NCBI GenBank assembly: GCA_002337125.1 | Contig: DDFJ01000001.1 | Span: 1,079,597-1,143,596 of the forward strand | Length of the DNA: 64,000 nt | DNA from: Chitinophagaceae bacterium UBA1931 | Lineage (GTDB): Bacteria; Bacteroidota; Bacteroidia; Chitinophagales; Chitinophagaceae | Direction of reading: 5' to 3' | In this document: piece by piece, positions 17,298 through 26,923 of the stretch | Numbering within the stretch: the first letter of the stretch is position 1 | How the letters are laid out: each line of letters begins with the position of its first letter | Program-made: the position numbers and the translations under genes | Notes under the pieces: model-generated | Told to the model about the DNA's origin: nothing | The model's input: only the letters and a program-made list of their open reading frames with translations | Databases searched by the model: none

Positions 17298-20200
17298 TTA
17301 TTGTATGATTTTAATTTCAGTCACACCCATTGCAGCAATGAGCAAAGGCTCATTTCCAGGTATTGTTTTACCAGAATTGATGTTGACAAATTTAGCAGCC
17401 TGCCATTTCTTCCACAAAAAGTTTGTTTGCTCAGCAGTTGCTTCAGGATTGTACAAACGAACAACAAAACTTCCATCCTGCTGTGGTGTTACACTTGTAA
17501 CCACAACCCGGTTGTTTGATAACTCAAATAATCCTGCTGTCAACTGCACATTTTCTTTCACAGGAAATGCATACAAAGGTTGTGTGAATGCAGCTGCAGC
17601 TTTTTCTGTTTCACTGTAACTGAACATTCCATGTGGCTTTAGTACATAACGATAATGACTGATACCATCCTGGTCGGCTTTGTAATTGGTGTGCCAGTAA
17701 TTATTCATGATATAGCTGAACCATGTTGCAGTCGGTGTTCCACTTGTTTTCCATTCCTTGTGTGTTTGGTTGATGGTTTGACGTTCATCAATGATTGCAC
17801 CGGGTTCAACAAGTGGCGCTTCAAACAACATCCACTGTACACCCTTACCTGCATTTGAAACATCCACCCACCTGCGGCCATACAAATAATCCATGTTTGA
17901 ACCGGGTAACTGATCAGCAAGATATTTCATTGTACCATAACCGGCATCCAATGTTACATGATTGAAAGAACTGTTGAAAGGAAAACCAAAATGCACACCC
18001 TCTTTCTGCCTGATGGCTTTTTTATCCACGATGTTATCAATCATTACTTCATTTGTTCCTGCACAAACAGTAATTCTTTTTTCCAGCCTGTTGGATCCAG
18101 GTGCATCAGCAATCATTGCAATGGAAACAAGCACAGGTCCTTTCTCAAGTATCTTAATCTGCATACGCTCATTGGTCTGCGCTTCATTGGGATTCATGCC
18201 CGGCACATACCAGTAACTGTTCAATCCCTGTCCATTATACATTCCCGCATAATTAAAAGACGAACCTTCTGTAAAGCCTGTAATACTTCCGGTATTATCC
18301 CAGCTAACATTTATTTTTTCATTGGCAACAGAATGATCCGTGATCACAAATCCATTCTTTACAGCATCCGGCTCTTCATCGGTAATGGTATAAACTGCTG
18401 TACCCAATGCAGGTACCTGCTCTGCCATGAACACAAGCGTTCCATCGCTTAGTTTTTGTAACGGAAGTTTTTTACCGGCTGCATCTTTCACAGATTTTCC
18501 ATTGACAGATGACGACAGCATCACCAAACCACTGCGTACCCATGAAGATGTATTTACCACGGCAATTTTTTTCGATTGCTGATCAGTGAACGACTGCAAA
18601 AGATTTTTCTCCAGCTTGTTTACCTGCTCATCTCCATCCAGCAAAAACTGCTTTTTGATTTTCCACTGTTCTGTTACAAACGGAATATCCGGTTGCGATA
18701 TACTGTTATGAGCACCCCAGGTGTGTTCATGAAACAGCAGAATGTTTTTCCATCCTTCATAAAATCCGGCTGTGCTGTATTGTTTTGGATCAAGAATAGA
18801 ATACAAAGTTGTTAACTGCTGCAGACGAAGACTGTTCATCCTGTTCTTTCCTTCTTCGTAGGCTGTTGAAACAGCACCATCTTCCCAATAAGGAGTAATA
18901 TCGCCTTTCACAACAGGAATACTGTTGCCATATCGTTGTTCAAATTCTTCAAACAGTTTATTGGTTGTATTTAAAATAATTTTGGGAGATGCATATTTCT
19001 TATTCCACTGATCAACAAAATCAGAAATAGCTGTATCAATCGGTCCGTTGTCTGAAACAACATTGTATCTCCACTGCACCATTTCATAAGGATAATTTTT
19101 CTCTGCAAGTTCATTCATGTAAGCTGCAATCTTTTTCGGTGCACGATCAAACACTCCACCGACTGGTGTTCCATGCCAGGAAGAATAACCTTTACCTGCT
19201 GTCCAGAATAAAATCTTTTCTTCACCTGAAGGTGATGCCCACCACACAGGTTTATCAGCCCAAGTGCGTACAAAGTGACCAACACGGTCGCCGAGATATG
19301 GATGACTTTCACCCAGGAAATTGGGGCCGCTTGAAAAATACCTGATTCCGCCTTTTGCAAAACCTGTTACAGTTGTCCATGCATAACCGGGAATATCAGA
19401 AATCATGGCGCTGTTAATCTTTACGCCATATTCATTTCTTAATTGTGTTGCGTAGTCGGTATAATGAAACACTTCTTCTGGTTCACTCATCCCTGTGAGA
19501 ATATTCGCATACAAACCAGTTAAACAAATACTTTCTTCTTTAACTGCTTTGAAGAATTTTTCTTTTTGAGAAGCAGATGCCTGTTTTAAATAATTTTCAA
19601 CCGGCCAGAGTGATTCAATGTTCCATTTGAATCTTGCTTCATAAGGCAGGTTTTTTGTTTTTTCAATCATGTACAAAGCATCGTCAATGTTCTTCATGTG
19701 TATGCGCAACACTTCGGGCTGCATGTGCGAATAACCAATATCGGTATGCGAATGATGAATGAAATGCAGCACACGGTAAATCACCGGTTTAATAGAAACG
19801 TATTTATCGGCCAGTATTTTTTTACCGGCAGTTACATGAATAAACACACTGTCGTCGTTCTGCACTGGATTTACAGGAATGTCAAAATTGTTAATACCAT
19901 TCTTTACTGTAAACGAATAAGATTCTTTATGATTTACCTGCACACGCACCTGCTGATCTTTTCCAAAATGCAAAGCGGTTAACACGACAGGTTGTTTTCC
20001 ATTCTTCAGAATAAACGGCATCGGTGTTACATCTACTTTCTCTTCAAAGGAAAATTTAAACGTCATATACCAGTCATTGCTGTTTTGATTATGACCAACA
20101 ACTTTTAGCTGAACAGGTTTGCCGGGCTGCAATTTGCTAACAGGCAAACGCAGAAACGCAAGCCCGTGTGCATCATTTGCAGCATCTCTTTTCATCTGTT

Positions 20201-20618
20201 GAAATACTAATCTTGAACTATCGGCTGTTGCAAAACTCCAATCGGGGTTTTGATTGTTGGGTGTTGTAGTGAACGTGAATAATTTTTCACCGTTTACATA
20301 CAAATCAAAATCCCTGTTGCCTTTACTTGTACCGGAAGAGTGTGCAGCTACCCAGCTGAAGTACACATATTTTCCTTTGATGTTTTTAGGAACTGCTGCT
20401 GTTTCCCATTCAATGGTTTTCTTTCCATCGGTACAACGGGTGAGCAGTGCGGTATTGGCATAATCGGCATACACAGAAAAGTAACCAATGTTTTCACCAC
20501 TGATTTCTTTGGCATATCCGTTAATCCAGTCAATCTTTCCAAAATATGGAACAGTCATCTGTGCATGTACAGTTACAAGCATCAGGGAAAAAAGAACAGG
20601 CAATAGAATTTTTCGCAT
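17298..20618 (-). CDS. exported GH38 alpha-mannosidase-like protein with N-terminal extension
   Basis: A 1106-residue protein with a signal peptide (to about VHAQ, residue 20). The first ~280 residues form a beta-rich extension. A GH38 catalytic domain then starts: zinc ligands H289/H291/D293 lie in HSHTDIGY and the candidate nucleophile is Asp408 in MISDIPGYAW, with later GH38 C-terminal beta domains. It would cleave alpha-mannosides, as in N-glycans or mannan side chains. The extension and the SDIPGY context differ from canonical lysosomal enzymes, so this is a divergent subgroup. It lies 31 bases downstream of the sugar porter and in one operon with the mannose-type kinase/isomerase, which supports mannose release. 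Confidence 0.85.
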   Translation of the reverse strand: MRKILLPVLFSLMLVTVHAQMTVPYFGKIDWINGYAKEISGENIGYFSVYADYANTALLTRCTDGKKTIEWETAAVPKNIKGKYVYFSWVAAHSSGTSKGNRDFDLYVNGEKLFTFTTTPNNQNPDWSFATADSSRLVFQQMKRDAANDAHGLAFLRLPVSKLQPGKPVQLKVVGHNQNSNDWYMTFKFSFEEKVDVTPMPFILKNGKQPVVLTALHFGKDQQVRVQVNHKESYSFTVKNGINNFDIPVNPVQNDDSVFIHVTAGKKILADKYVSIKPVIYRVLHFIHHSHTDIGYSHMQPEVLRIHMKNIDDALYMIEKTKNLPYEARFKWNIESLWPVENYLKQASASQKEKFFKAVKEESICLTGLYANILTGMSEPEEVFHYTDYATQLRNEYGVKINSAMISDIPGYAWTTVTGFAKGGIRYFSSGPNFLGESHPYLGDRVGHFVRTWADKPVWWASPSGEEKILFWTAGKGYSSWHGTPVGGVFDRAPKKIAAYMNELAEKNYPYEMVQWRYNVVSDNGPIDTAISDFVDQWNKKYASPKIILNTTNKLFEEFEQRYGNSIPVVKGDITPYWEDGAVSTAYEEGKNRMNSLRLQQLTTLYSILDPKQYSTAGFYEGWKNILLFHEHTWGAHNSISQPDIPFVTEQWKIKKQFLLDGDEQVNKLEKNLLQSFTDQQSKKIAVVNTSSWVRSGLVMLSSSVNGKSVKDAAGKKLPLQKLSDGTLVFMAEQVPALGTAVYTITDEEPDAVKNGFVITDHSVANEKINVSWDNTGSITGFTEGSSFNYAGMYNGQGLNSYWYVPGMNPNEAQTNERMQIKILEKGPVLVSIAMIADAPGSNRLEKRITVCAGTNEVMIDNIVDKKAIRQKEGVHFGFPFNSSFNHVTLDAGYGTMKYLADQLPGSNMDYLYGRRWVDVSNAGKGVQWMLFEAPLVEPGAIIDERQTINQTHKEWKTSGTPTATWFSYIMNNYWHTNYKADQDGISHYRYVLKPHGMFSYSETEKAAAAFTQPLYAFPVKENVQLTAGLFELSNNRVVVTSVTPQQDGSFVVRLYNPEATAEQTNFLWKKWQAAKFVNINSGKTIPGNEPLLIAAMGVTEIKIIQ

Positions 20619-20649
20619 ACAATCGTGTTTAATTATTTCAAATGAACAA

Positions 20650-22026
20650 TCAGCTTAATGATTTTTCAATTTCTTCAAGGCTTTTTCCTTTTGTTTCAAA
20701 CAATTTCTGTTTGGCATAAACAAATGAAATGATACAGAAGAAAGAGAAAATAAAAAATGTAGTGGCAATTCCTAATCCATCTCTCAAAACAGGAAACAAT
20801 AAGTTCACAATCCAGTCCGATACCCACATCGTCATAATACAAACGGATAAGGCTGTGCCACGTATATGTGTTGGAAAGATTTCAGTTGAAATCACAAACT
20901 TCAATGGTCCCAATGAAAATGCAAAAAACAAAAGGAACAGCATCATGCAACCAAGCATCAACCAACCGGTAATGTTCATCATAAAACAGAAACCGGTAAA
21001 TGCCAATGCAAGTGCAGCAGCTAATGAACCGACAAGGTATAACGGGCGGCGGCCCCAACTGTCGACTTTAAAAATAGCAATGAAAGTAAACAGCATATTG
21101 GCTGCACCTAAAATAACCTGGTACAACAATGCATCGCCTGTTACAATTCCAGCCGATTTCATAATAGTTGGTCCGTAAAAAATCACACCATTAATACCAC
21201 TGAATTGTGAAAGCGCTGTAAGAATCATTGCAAGTGCAAGTAATTTACTCAGCGGTAAACGCATGAGTTCAGCAAAGCCACCTTTCTTTTGTTGTGCCAG
21301 TTCTTTAATTGCAGTTAATTCTGTTTGTGCAACTGCCTCACCATTTATTTTTGTGAGAATGCTTAATGCTTTTTCATCTTTTCCAAACTGCACTAACCAG
21401 CGTGGACTTTCAGGAACAACCAACAACAACAAGGAGAATGCAAGAGCAGGGATCACACCAACAATAAACATTCCTCTCCATACATGTGCTATAAACAACC
21501 AGTGAAACAAACCATCAGAACTGCCAGTATAAGCAGCTGCATTCCTCTGCAAAAACAAATTGCTGATATAAGCACAGAGAATACCAATTGTAATTGCCAA
21601 TTGATAAAACGTAACCAATCTTCCACGTTTATGTGATGGTGCTACTTCAGAAATATAAAGCGGCGAAACATTGGAAGCCACTCCCACTCCCATACCAGCC
21701 ATGATACGGAAGAAGATCAACAGGCTATATGCTTCTGCTGAAGCAAAACCCACAGCACTGATCAAAAACAAAACAGCAGCGATGAACAGAACTTTTCTTC
21801 TGCCGATACGATCGCTCAGGTAACCGGAGAAGGCAACACCTGCAATACATCCCAGCAATGCACAGGAAACAAACAAACCTTCCTGCGAAGAGGATAAACC
21901 GTATTGCAGTTTCACAGGCTCAATAATACCACTCACCACTGCCATGTCAAATCCAAACAGAAACCCACCCAATGCGGCAATGAGTGTAATGAAAGAAATA
22001 AAAGACTTTTGTTGTTGTTGCGGCAT
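20650..22026 (-). CDS. MFS sugar:proton symporter (sugar porter family, XylE-like)
   Basis: A 458-residue inner-membrane transporter with about 12 hydrophobic helices. Sugar-porter signatures are GFDMAVVSG (helix 1), DRIGRRK after helix 2, PESPRW after helix 6, and FETKGKSLEEIE at the C-terminus, corresponding to the family PETKG motif. It imports a monosaccharide together with a proton. It lies between the GH38 gene and the kinase/isomerase gene with gaps of 31 and 34 bases, so the released sugar is probably the one the fusion enzyme phosphorylates. Confidence 0.9.
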   Translation of the reverse strand: MPQQQQKSFISFITLIAALGGFLFGFDMAVVSGIIEPVKLQYGLSSSQEGLFVSCALLGCIAGVAFSGYLSDRIGRRKVLFIAAVLFLISAVGFASAEAYSLLIFFRIMAGMGVGVASNVSPLYISEVAPSHKRGRLVTFYQLAITIGILCAYISNLFLQRNAAAYTGSSDGLFHWLFIAHVWRGMFIVGVIPALAFSLLLLVVPESPRWLVQFGKDEKALSILTKINGEAVAQTELTAIKELAQQKKGGFAELMRLPLSKLLALAMILTALSQFSGINGVIFYGPTIMKSAGIVTGDALLYQVILGAANMLFTFIAIFKVDSWGRRPLYLVGSLAAALALAFTGFCFMMNITGWLMLGCMMLFLLFFAFSLGPLKFVISTEIFPTHIRGTALSVCIMTMWVSDWIVNLLFPVLRDGLGIATTFFIFSFFCIISFVYAKQKLFETKGKSLEEIEKSLS

Positions 22027-22060
22027 AAGAATCGTTTTACAAAATCATGGATGTATTAAG

Positions 22061-24739
22061 TTAACAGCATTCATCTTTCACATAAGCTACCACTACAAAT
22101 GCTGGTTTATTTGCTTTTTGTTTGATTTGATAGGAACCTGCAGCAGCAGGAACCACAAATGTTTCGGCATAATGAAACACAGTTGATTTTCCATTTGCAC
22201 TTACTTCCACTTCCTCTCCTTCCACCAGCATACATACATGTGCATGATTGTTGGTGTTTACCTCAACTGTACCGGTAAATTCATAACGGTCAACTGTAAA
22301 GAAATGCTCTTCATGTGTGGGAAGTTTAATCTTTCTTCCACCCTCCCATTCTGTTTCTGTTACAGGGTGTGAAATAAGTTTTTCATCCACATAATTCCCT
22401 TTACGGTCGAAATACAAATTGTTGAATGCATGTTCGATGTTGATGGGCCTTGGCTGACCATTGAGATCAAGCCTTTGCCAATCGTACATTTTAAAGGTGA
22501 AGATGTAAGGCGTGTTGCTGATTTCCAGCACAAGATTGTTTACACCTGATGCATGAATGGTTCCGTTGGGAATTAAAAATAAATCATGTTTGGATGCAGG
22601 CTTGCGCTGCACATATTTTTCAACATCCAGCTCAACTGCATTTTGCTGTGCATTGATGAGTGCTGATTTGAATTCATCTGCATCAATCGTTTCCTGGAAG
22701 CCGAGGTATACAGCAGCACCCGGTTCGCAGTCAAGTATATAATAGGTTTCATCCTGTGTAAAATTCTCACCAAACTTTTCTTTGATATAAGCAGGACGTG
22801 GATGACATTGAACAGAAAGATTGCCTCCATTGTATGTATCCAGAAAATCAAAACGGATTGGAAATTCGTTCTCGAAGCGTTTTGCGGCTTTTCCTAAAAT
22901 GTTTTTGTTATTGCAATACATCAGGAAATCGAACGATACTTCCATCAAATAACCATTAGCTTCAATCACAATTCCGTTTTCAGGACTGATCAGTTCAAAC
23001 GACCATGCATAATTCACTTCATCTTTATTCAGACCTGTAAGATGTTTTTTCATCCATTCACCACCCCACACACCGGCTTCAAACCATGGCCTTGCACGGA
23101 ATGGATGTTCAGAGATGTTGCTTAAAGTCTTCCTGAAATCATCGCCATTCATCCATGTAATTTCATGGATGCGTTGCTCATCAACAATACAATCAATTGT
23201 TGAAAGCAGTTGTTCTTTATGCTTGTTCAGCACAGGCCAGTCGGCGAAATAAAACCGCTTGTACATCTGTGAATGTGCAATTGAATCAACAGTACCAAGA
23301 TTGTTGATGCTGCCTGCCCGCATGCGGTACTGAATTTCATTTTTAGGAACATCAACATAAACCAGCATGCCCTTCCAGTTGCTCAAAGCTGCACCGGTTC
23401 CATACACGATGCAGAGATCAGCAGCAGGCTCAGGTTTGAGCATCTGCTGTTTTTCAGCATCAAAGAAATCAGCTAATGTTCCGTTATATTTTTTCCCGAA
23501 AACAGGATCATTGCCATTCAATGCACCAGCAAGCATGCTGTTGATCTTAGCAGGAGAATGCAGACAGGAATTGACATCATACCAATAGACTTTTTTATTG
23601 AGGGAACGCAATGCATCATGTAATTGTTCCCTGAACTGTTCCCATAATACGCCACCATATCCATCAATCACAACTGTTTTTTCATTCACCATCTTTGCAG
23701 CCAGTGAATCAAATGCATTATAAACAACTGTAGCAGATTGATAAGATGGATAAATGGTATAACCTGCATCAGCAATATCTTTTTTACTCAGGGGTAATAA
23801 GGGCTGTGTTGTTTTACGCAGGCTTTTAATCAGCTCATCTTTGGAATTATCTGCGACCTGTTCTTCTGCAATAAAAGCAGCACCGGTTAAAATACATTCT
23901 TCCGCATCGTGGCAATAAGTAATTTTTAATGCTGAATTGTGTGCTTCCAGTTCTTTCATCATCGCTGGGCCAAACAAATGATTGGCTCTTGCAATGTTGC
24001 CACCAATCATCACTTCATCACATGCAAATTGCTGCAGCCATGGCAACAGAAATGCACCAAGATTGGAACCGAACTGCTGAAATATACTATTGGAAATATC
24101 TGTATTGGCATTTGCCAGATCTTTTACAGATGCAATGGTTTCACCAGTTCTTCGTTTGTATTCACCCAAAAACCAACGGGTGGAAACATAATCTTCAGCA
24201 GTAGCTTCTAAAAATGGCTGATCATAAAATGTTCCTGTAGCAGGAATTGTTTCATCAGTGATGAGCAATTGCCCGTCTTTCATAAACGCAGAGCCAAAAC
24301 CTGTTCCTAACGTTAGAAAAACTGTTCGCTTACTTTTTAAACAGTGACGGTGATAGGCACCAATTGCAAAGCAATGTGCATCGTTCATAAATGCAAATGG
24401 AAGATGATCAAGCCCTGTAATTGTTTTCAACGCCTGTTTAACATGCATACCAAAAGTTGCCTGGAATTTTCCACCCACTCCGGCAATGGCACTTACGCCT
24501 TTTTCATAATCAAAGGGGCCGGGAAATGCAAGTCCAACCGCAGCTATCTCTTTTTCTTCTGCAACAATTTCGTTGATAATGCTGCCGATTGATTCAAAAA
24601 TATCATTTGCTGTTCCAAAACTGTTAATGTCTTTTCTCCGCAAAACAAGCGGCTGTGTTCCATCAATACTTACATCAATTACACTGGCAGTTGCGTGACT
24701 GCCGCCAATATCAATTCCAATCCTTTTCGTTCTTTTCAT
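22061..24739 (-). CDS. ROK sugar kinase fused to class I mannose-6-phosphate isomerase
   Basis: An 892-residue cytoplasmic fusion. Residues 1-295 are a ROK kinase: GIDIGGSHATAS phosphate loop at the start, catalytic Asp120 in FMNDAH and LGTGFGS at 144-150. The zinc-binding Cys cluster typical of ROK proteins is absent. Residues about 310-540 resemble a P-loop nucleoside-kinase-like domain whose Walker A is degenerate (VVIDGYGGVLWEQF, no GKS/T). Residues about 545-890 are a class I mannose-6-phosphate isomerase with metal ligands Q644/H646 (SVQCHP), E664 (QDETYY) and H729 (NGTIHASG). It would phosphorylate mannose and isomerise it to fructose-6-phosphate in one chain. Its start is 2 bases from the GntR stop, suggesting coupled translation. 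Confidence 0.88.
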   Translation of the reverse strand: MKRTKRIGIDIGGSHATASVIDVSIDGTQPLVLRRKDINSFGTANDIFESIGSIINEIVAEEKEIAAVGLAFPGPFDYEKGVSAIAGVGGKFQATFGMHVKQALKTITGLDHLPFAFMNDAHCFAIGAYHRHCLKSKRTVFLTLGTGFGSAFMKDGQLLITDETIPATGTFYDQPFLEATAEDYVSTRWFLGEYKRRTGETIASVKDLANANTDISNSIFQQFGSNLGAFLLPWLQQFACDEVMIGGNIARANHLFGPAMMKELEAHNSALKITYCHDAEECILTGAAFIAEEQVADNSKDELIKSLRKTTQPLLPLSKKDIADAGYTIYPSYQSATVVYNAFDSLAAKMVNEKTVVIDGYGGVLWEQFREQLHDALRSLNKKVYWYDVNSCLHSPAKINSMLAGALNGNDPVFGKKYNGTLADFFDAEKQQMLKPEPAADLCIVYGTGAALSNWKGMLVYVDVPKNEIQYRMRAGSINNLGTVDSIAHSQMYKRFYFADWPVLNKHKEQLLSTIDCIVDEQRIHEITWMNGDDFRKTLSNISEHPFRARPWFEAGVWGGEWMKKHLTGLNKDEVNYAWSFELISPENGIVIEANGYLMEVSFDFLMYCNNKNILGKAAKRFENEFPIRFDFLDTYNGGNLSVQCHPRPAYIKEKFGENFTQDETYYILDCEPGAAVYLGFQETIDADEFKSALINAQQNAVELDVEKYVQRKPASKHDLFLIPNGTIHASGVNNLVLEISNTPYIFTFKMYDWQRLDLNGQPRPINIEHAFNNLYFDRKGNYVDEKLISHPVTETEWEGGRKIKLPTHEEHFFTVDRYEFTGTVEVNTNNHAHVCMLVEGEEVEVSANGKSTVFHYAETFVVPAAAGSYQIKQKANKPAFVVVAYVKDECC

Positions 24740-24741
24740 CG

Positions 24742-25494
24742 TTATATGGTTCGTTTAATTTCTATGCTATAGGTAAACCAGTCGCTGCGGTAATAACAGA
24801 TATTGTATTCAATCGGTTTTCGTCCTGAATCAAGTACTAACCGTTTACGTTCTAAAACAGGAGTTCCTTTTTCAACCTGCAGTAATGCCGCAACTTTTTC
24901 AGTGGCAGCAATGGCTTTAATTTCTTCCTGTGAATAAACAGGTACTATATGAAATGTTTCATCCAGCATTTCATACAAAGGCTGTTTAAAATTTTCTTTC
25001 CCTGTTAAACCAATGCGTGGATGAAAAAATGATTCAAAATAAACCATAGGCTTTTTGCCCGTGCTGCGGATACGTTCAAGACAAACAAGTTTAGTTCCTG
25101 CATCAACAGAAAATACTTTAGCTGTTTCAGCATTTGCTTTAACCAGTTTTACTTCGTGAAATAAATCATTGAAAGGCATTCCCTTCAGTTCCATTTCCTG
25201 GGTAAAGCTGAACCAGTTGCTTAGATCGGTGGTAATTTTTTTCTTTTTCACTAAAGTGCCGGAACGTTTTTTGCGTTCAAGCAATCCTTCATTCACAAGA
25301 CTGTGAATAGCCTGGCGTAATGTATTTCGTGAAATTCCCCAGCGGCGTGCTAGATCAGTTTCCTTTGGAAAAAGATCGCCTTCTTTGAAATGCTTTTCCC
25401 TGATCAGCTTCCGTAACTGCTCTTCAGCCTGCCGGTGAAGCGGCATTTTGCTGTCGTGATTTAAGAGCGGGATTTTGTTCATATGTTCAAACAT
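24742..25494 (-). CDS. GntR/HutC-family transcriptional regulator
   Basis: A 250-residue repressor-type regulator. The N-terminal winged helix (about 15-80) has RWGISRNTLRQAIHSL as the recognition region; the UTRA effector-binding domain follows (about 95-245). It presumably binds a phosphorylated sugar from this pathway. Two in-frame ATGs exist at 25494 and 25482; the second (MNKIPLL) would leave a palindrome directly upstream of the start. It is the only glycan-type regulator in the block and is followed 2 bases later by the kinase/isomerase gene, so it probably controls its own operon. Gap to the symporter upstream is 67 bases. Confidence 0.88.
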   Translation of the reverse strand: MFEHMNKIPLLNHDSKMPLHRQAEEQLRKLIREKHFKEGDLFPKETDLARRWGISRNTLRQAIHSLVNEGLLERKKRSGTLVKKKKITTDLSNWFSFTQEMELKGMPFNDLFHEVKLVKANAETAKVFSVDAGTKLVCLERIRSTGKKPMVYFESFFHPRIGLTGKENFKQPLYEMLDETFHIVPVYSQEEIKAIAATEKVAALLQVEKGTPVLERKRLVLDSGRKPIEYNICYYRSDWFTYSIEIKRTI

Positions 25495-25496
25495 AT
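25481..25496. promoter_or_regulatory. perfect 7-2-7 palindrome, candidate GntR operator
   Basis: ATATGTT CA AACATAT is fully symmetric and overlaps the two possible start codons of the GntR gene. Its size and position fit an autoregulatory operator. I found no second copy in the intergenic gaps of this window, so it is not proven as a regulon site. Confidence 0.45.
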
Positions 25497-25561
25497 TAAG
25501 TTTCCGCAGAACCTGGAAGAAAATAATCCCGAATTTATCAACAGTTTAATTTCCGGAAATC

Positions 25562-26839
25562 TTAGCTCTTTTTTACCAGCCCGGCCTTATGACCGCTGAT
25601 GGCATAATAAAGAATGTACAGGTAGCAGGGAATCATCAATGCAAAGAACACCAGTTGGAAACCATAGCTTTCTTTGAGGATGGCAAATGCTTTTGGAATG
25701 AGTGCGCCGCCTGCAATACCCATGATTAAAATAGCTGAACCTTTCTCTGTAAATTTTCCAAGTCCGCTGATGGCAAGTGGGAAAATAGCAGGCCACATTA
25801 ATGCGTTGGCCAAACCAAGTGCAGCCACAAATGCAACGGAGATATATCCCTTTGTAAGAAATGCAGCAATGGTGAACAAAATTCCCAATACGGCAGAATA
25901 TTTTAATGCTGTTTGCTGCGACATGATTTTTGGAATGGTAAACAAACCAATAATATATCCAAGTAACATTGCTGCTAATGTGTATGAAGTAAAATATTTT
26001 GTTTCATCTGTTGGGATATGAAAACCTTTTCCATAAGTACCTATCGCATCACCTGCCATTACTTCCACTCCCACATAAACAAAAATGCAAAGGGCACCCA
26101 GCCATAAATGCGGGAAACTGAAAAGACTGTTCTTTTGTTTCACTTCTTCACCTGCATCAGCCTGCTTGTTCATTTCAGATGCTTTGATTTCAGGAAGAGA
26201 TGATTTGGTTACCCAAAATGCAATGATCACCAAGGCAATGGCCATGATAACATAAGGGAGGTAAACCTTTGAAGCAAAATCGTTGAGGATAGCATCTTTC
26301 GCCGACTGATCAGTTGCTGCATTTACTTTTTCTTCGAGATGATTGATGCCTTTCAGTACAAATGCACTTAACACAATCGGGCTGATGATGCCAGCCACTT
26401 TATTACAGATACCAACAATGCTGATACGTTGTGCAGCACTTTCAATTGGCCCGATAATACTGATGTATGGATTAGATGCAGTTTGCAGAAGAGAAAGACC
26501 GGAACCAATGACAAACAAACCGGTAAGCGACATAGCATAATTGCGGTGTGTGGCATACTGGCCAAACAGGAATGTTCCTACAGCCATTACCAGCAAACCA
26601 AGCGCCATTCCTTTTTTCATTCCTGTTTTTTCCAGTATCCATGATGAAGGAAGAGCAAGAAAGAAATAAGCCATGTAAAAAGCAGTGGTTACCATAAATG
26701 CTTTTGAATCGGTATCAAGACCAAAAGCAAGTTTCACGTAAGTAATCAACGGCCCGTTAAGCCAGGTAACAAATCCGAATACAAAAAATAGAATAGCAAT
26801 AATAATAATGGCACTTCTGTTGCTTTGGTTTTGCTGCAT
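25562..26839 (-). CDS. FucP-like sugar:proton symporter (MFS, FHS family)
   Basis: A 425-residue inner-membrane transporter with about 12 helices. The features match the fucose/glucose/galactose symporter family: FGFVTWLNGPLITY in helix 1, LQTASNPYISIIGP near 125, SAAQRISIVG soon after, and a cytoplasmic loop rich in Lys/Glu between helices 6 and 7. It imports a free monosaccharide, most plausibly fucose or galactose given the fucosidases and galactosidases nearby. It lies 67 bases upstream of the GntR gene and probably shares its transcript. Exact substrate cannot be deduced. Confidence 0.88.
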   Translation of the reverse strand: MQQNQSNRSAIIIIAILFFVFGFVTWLNGPLITYVKLAFGLDTDSKAFMVTTAFYMAYFFLALPSSWILEKTGMKKGMALGLLVMAVGTFLFGQYATHRNYAMSLTGLFVIGSGLSLLQTASNPYISIIGPIESAAQRISIVGICNKVAGIISPIVLSAFVLKGINHLEEKVNAATDQSAKDAILNDFASKVYLPYVIMAIALVIIAFWVTKSSLPEIKASEMNKQADAGEEVKQKNSLFSFPHLWLGALCIFVYVGVEVMAGDAIGTYGKGFHIPTDETKYFTSYTLAAMLLGYIIGLFTIPKIMSQQTALKYSAVLGILFTIAAFLTKGYISVAFVAALGLANALMWPAIFPLAISGLGKFTEKGSAILIMGIAGGALIPKAFAILKESYGFQLVFFALMIPCYLYILYYAISGHKAGLVKKS

Positions 26840-26923
26840 AAACGTTATTTAATGGATAAATGTAGCGGAAAGCAATTACTTATACTAAAAGCAACCGTTT
26901 GCGCAAAATGCGCCAAGGCCAGT

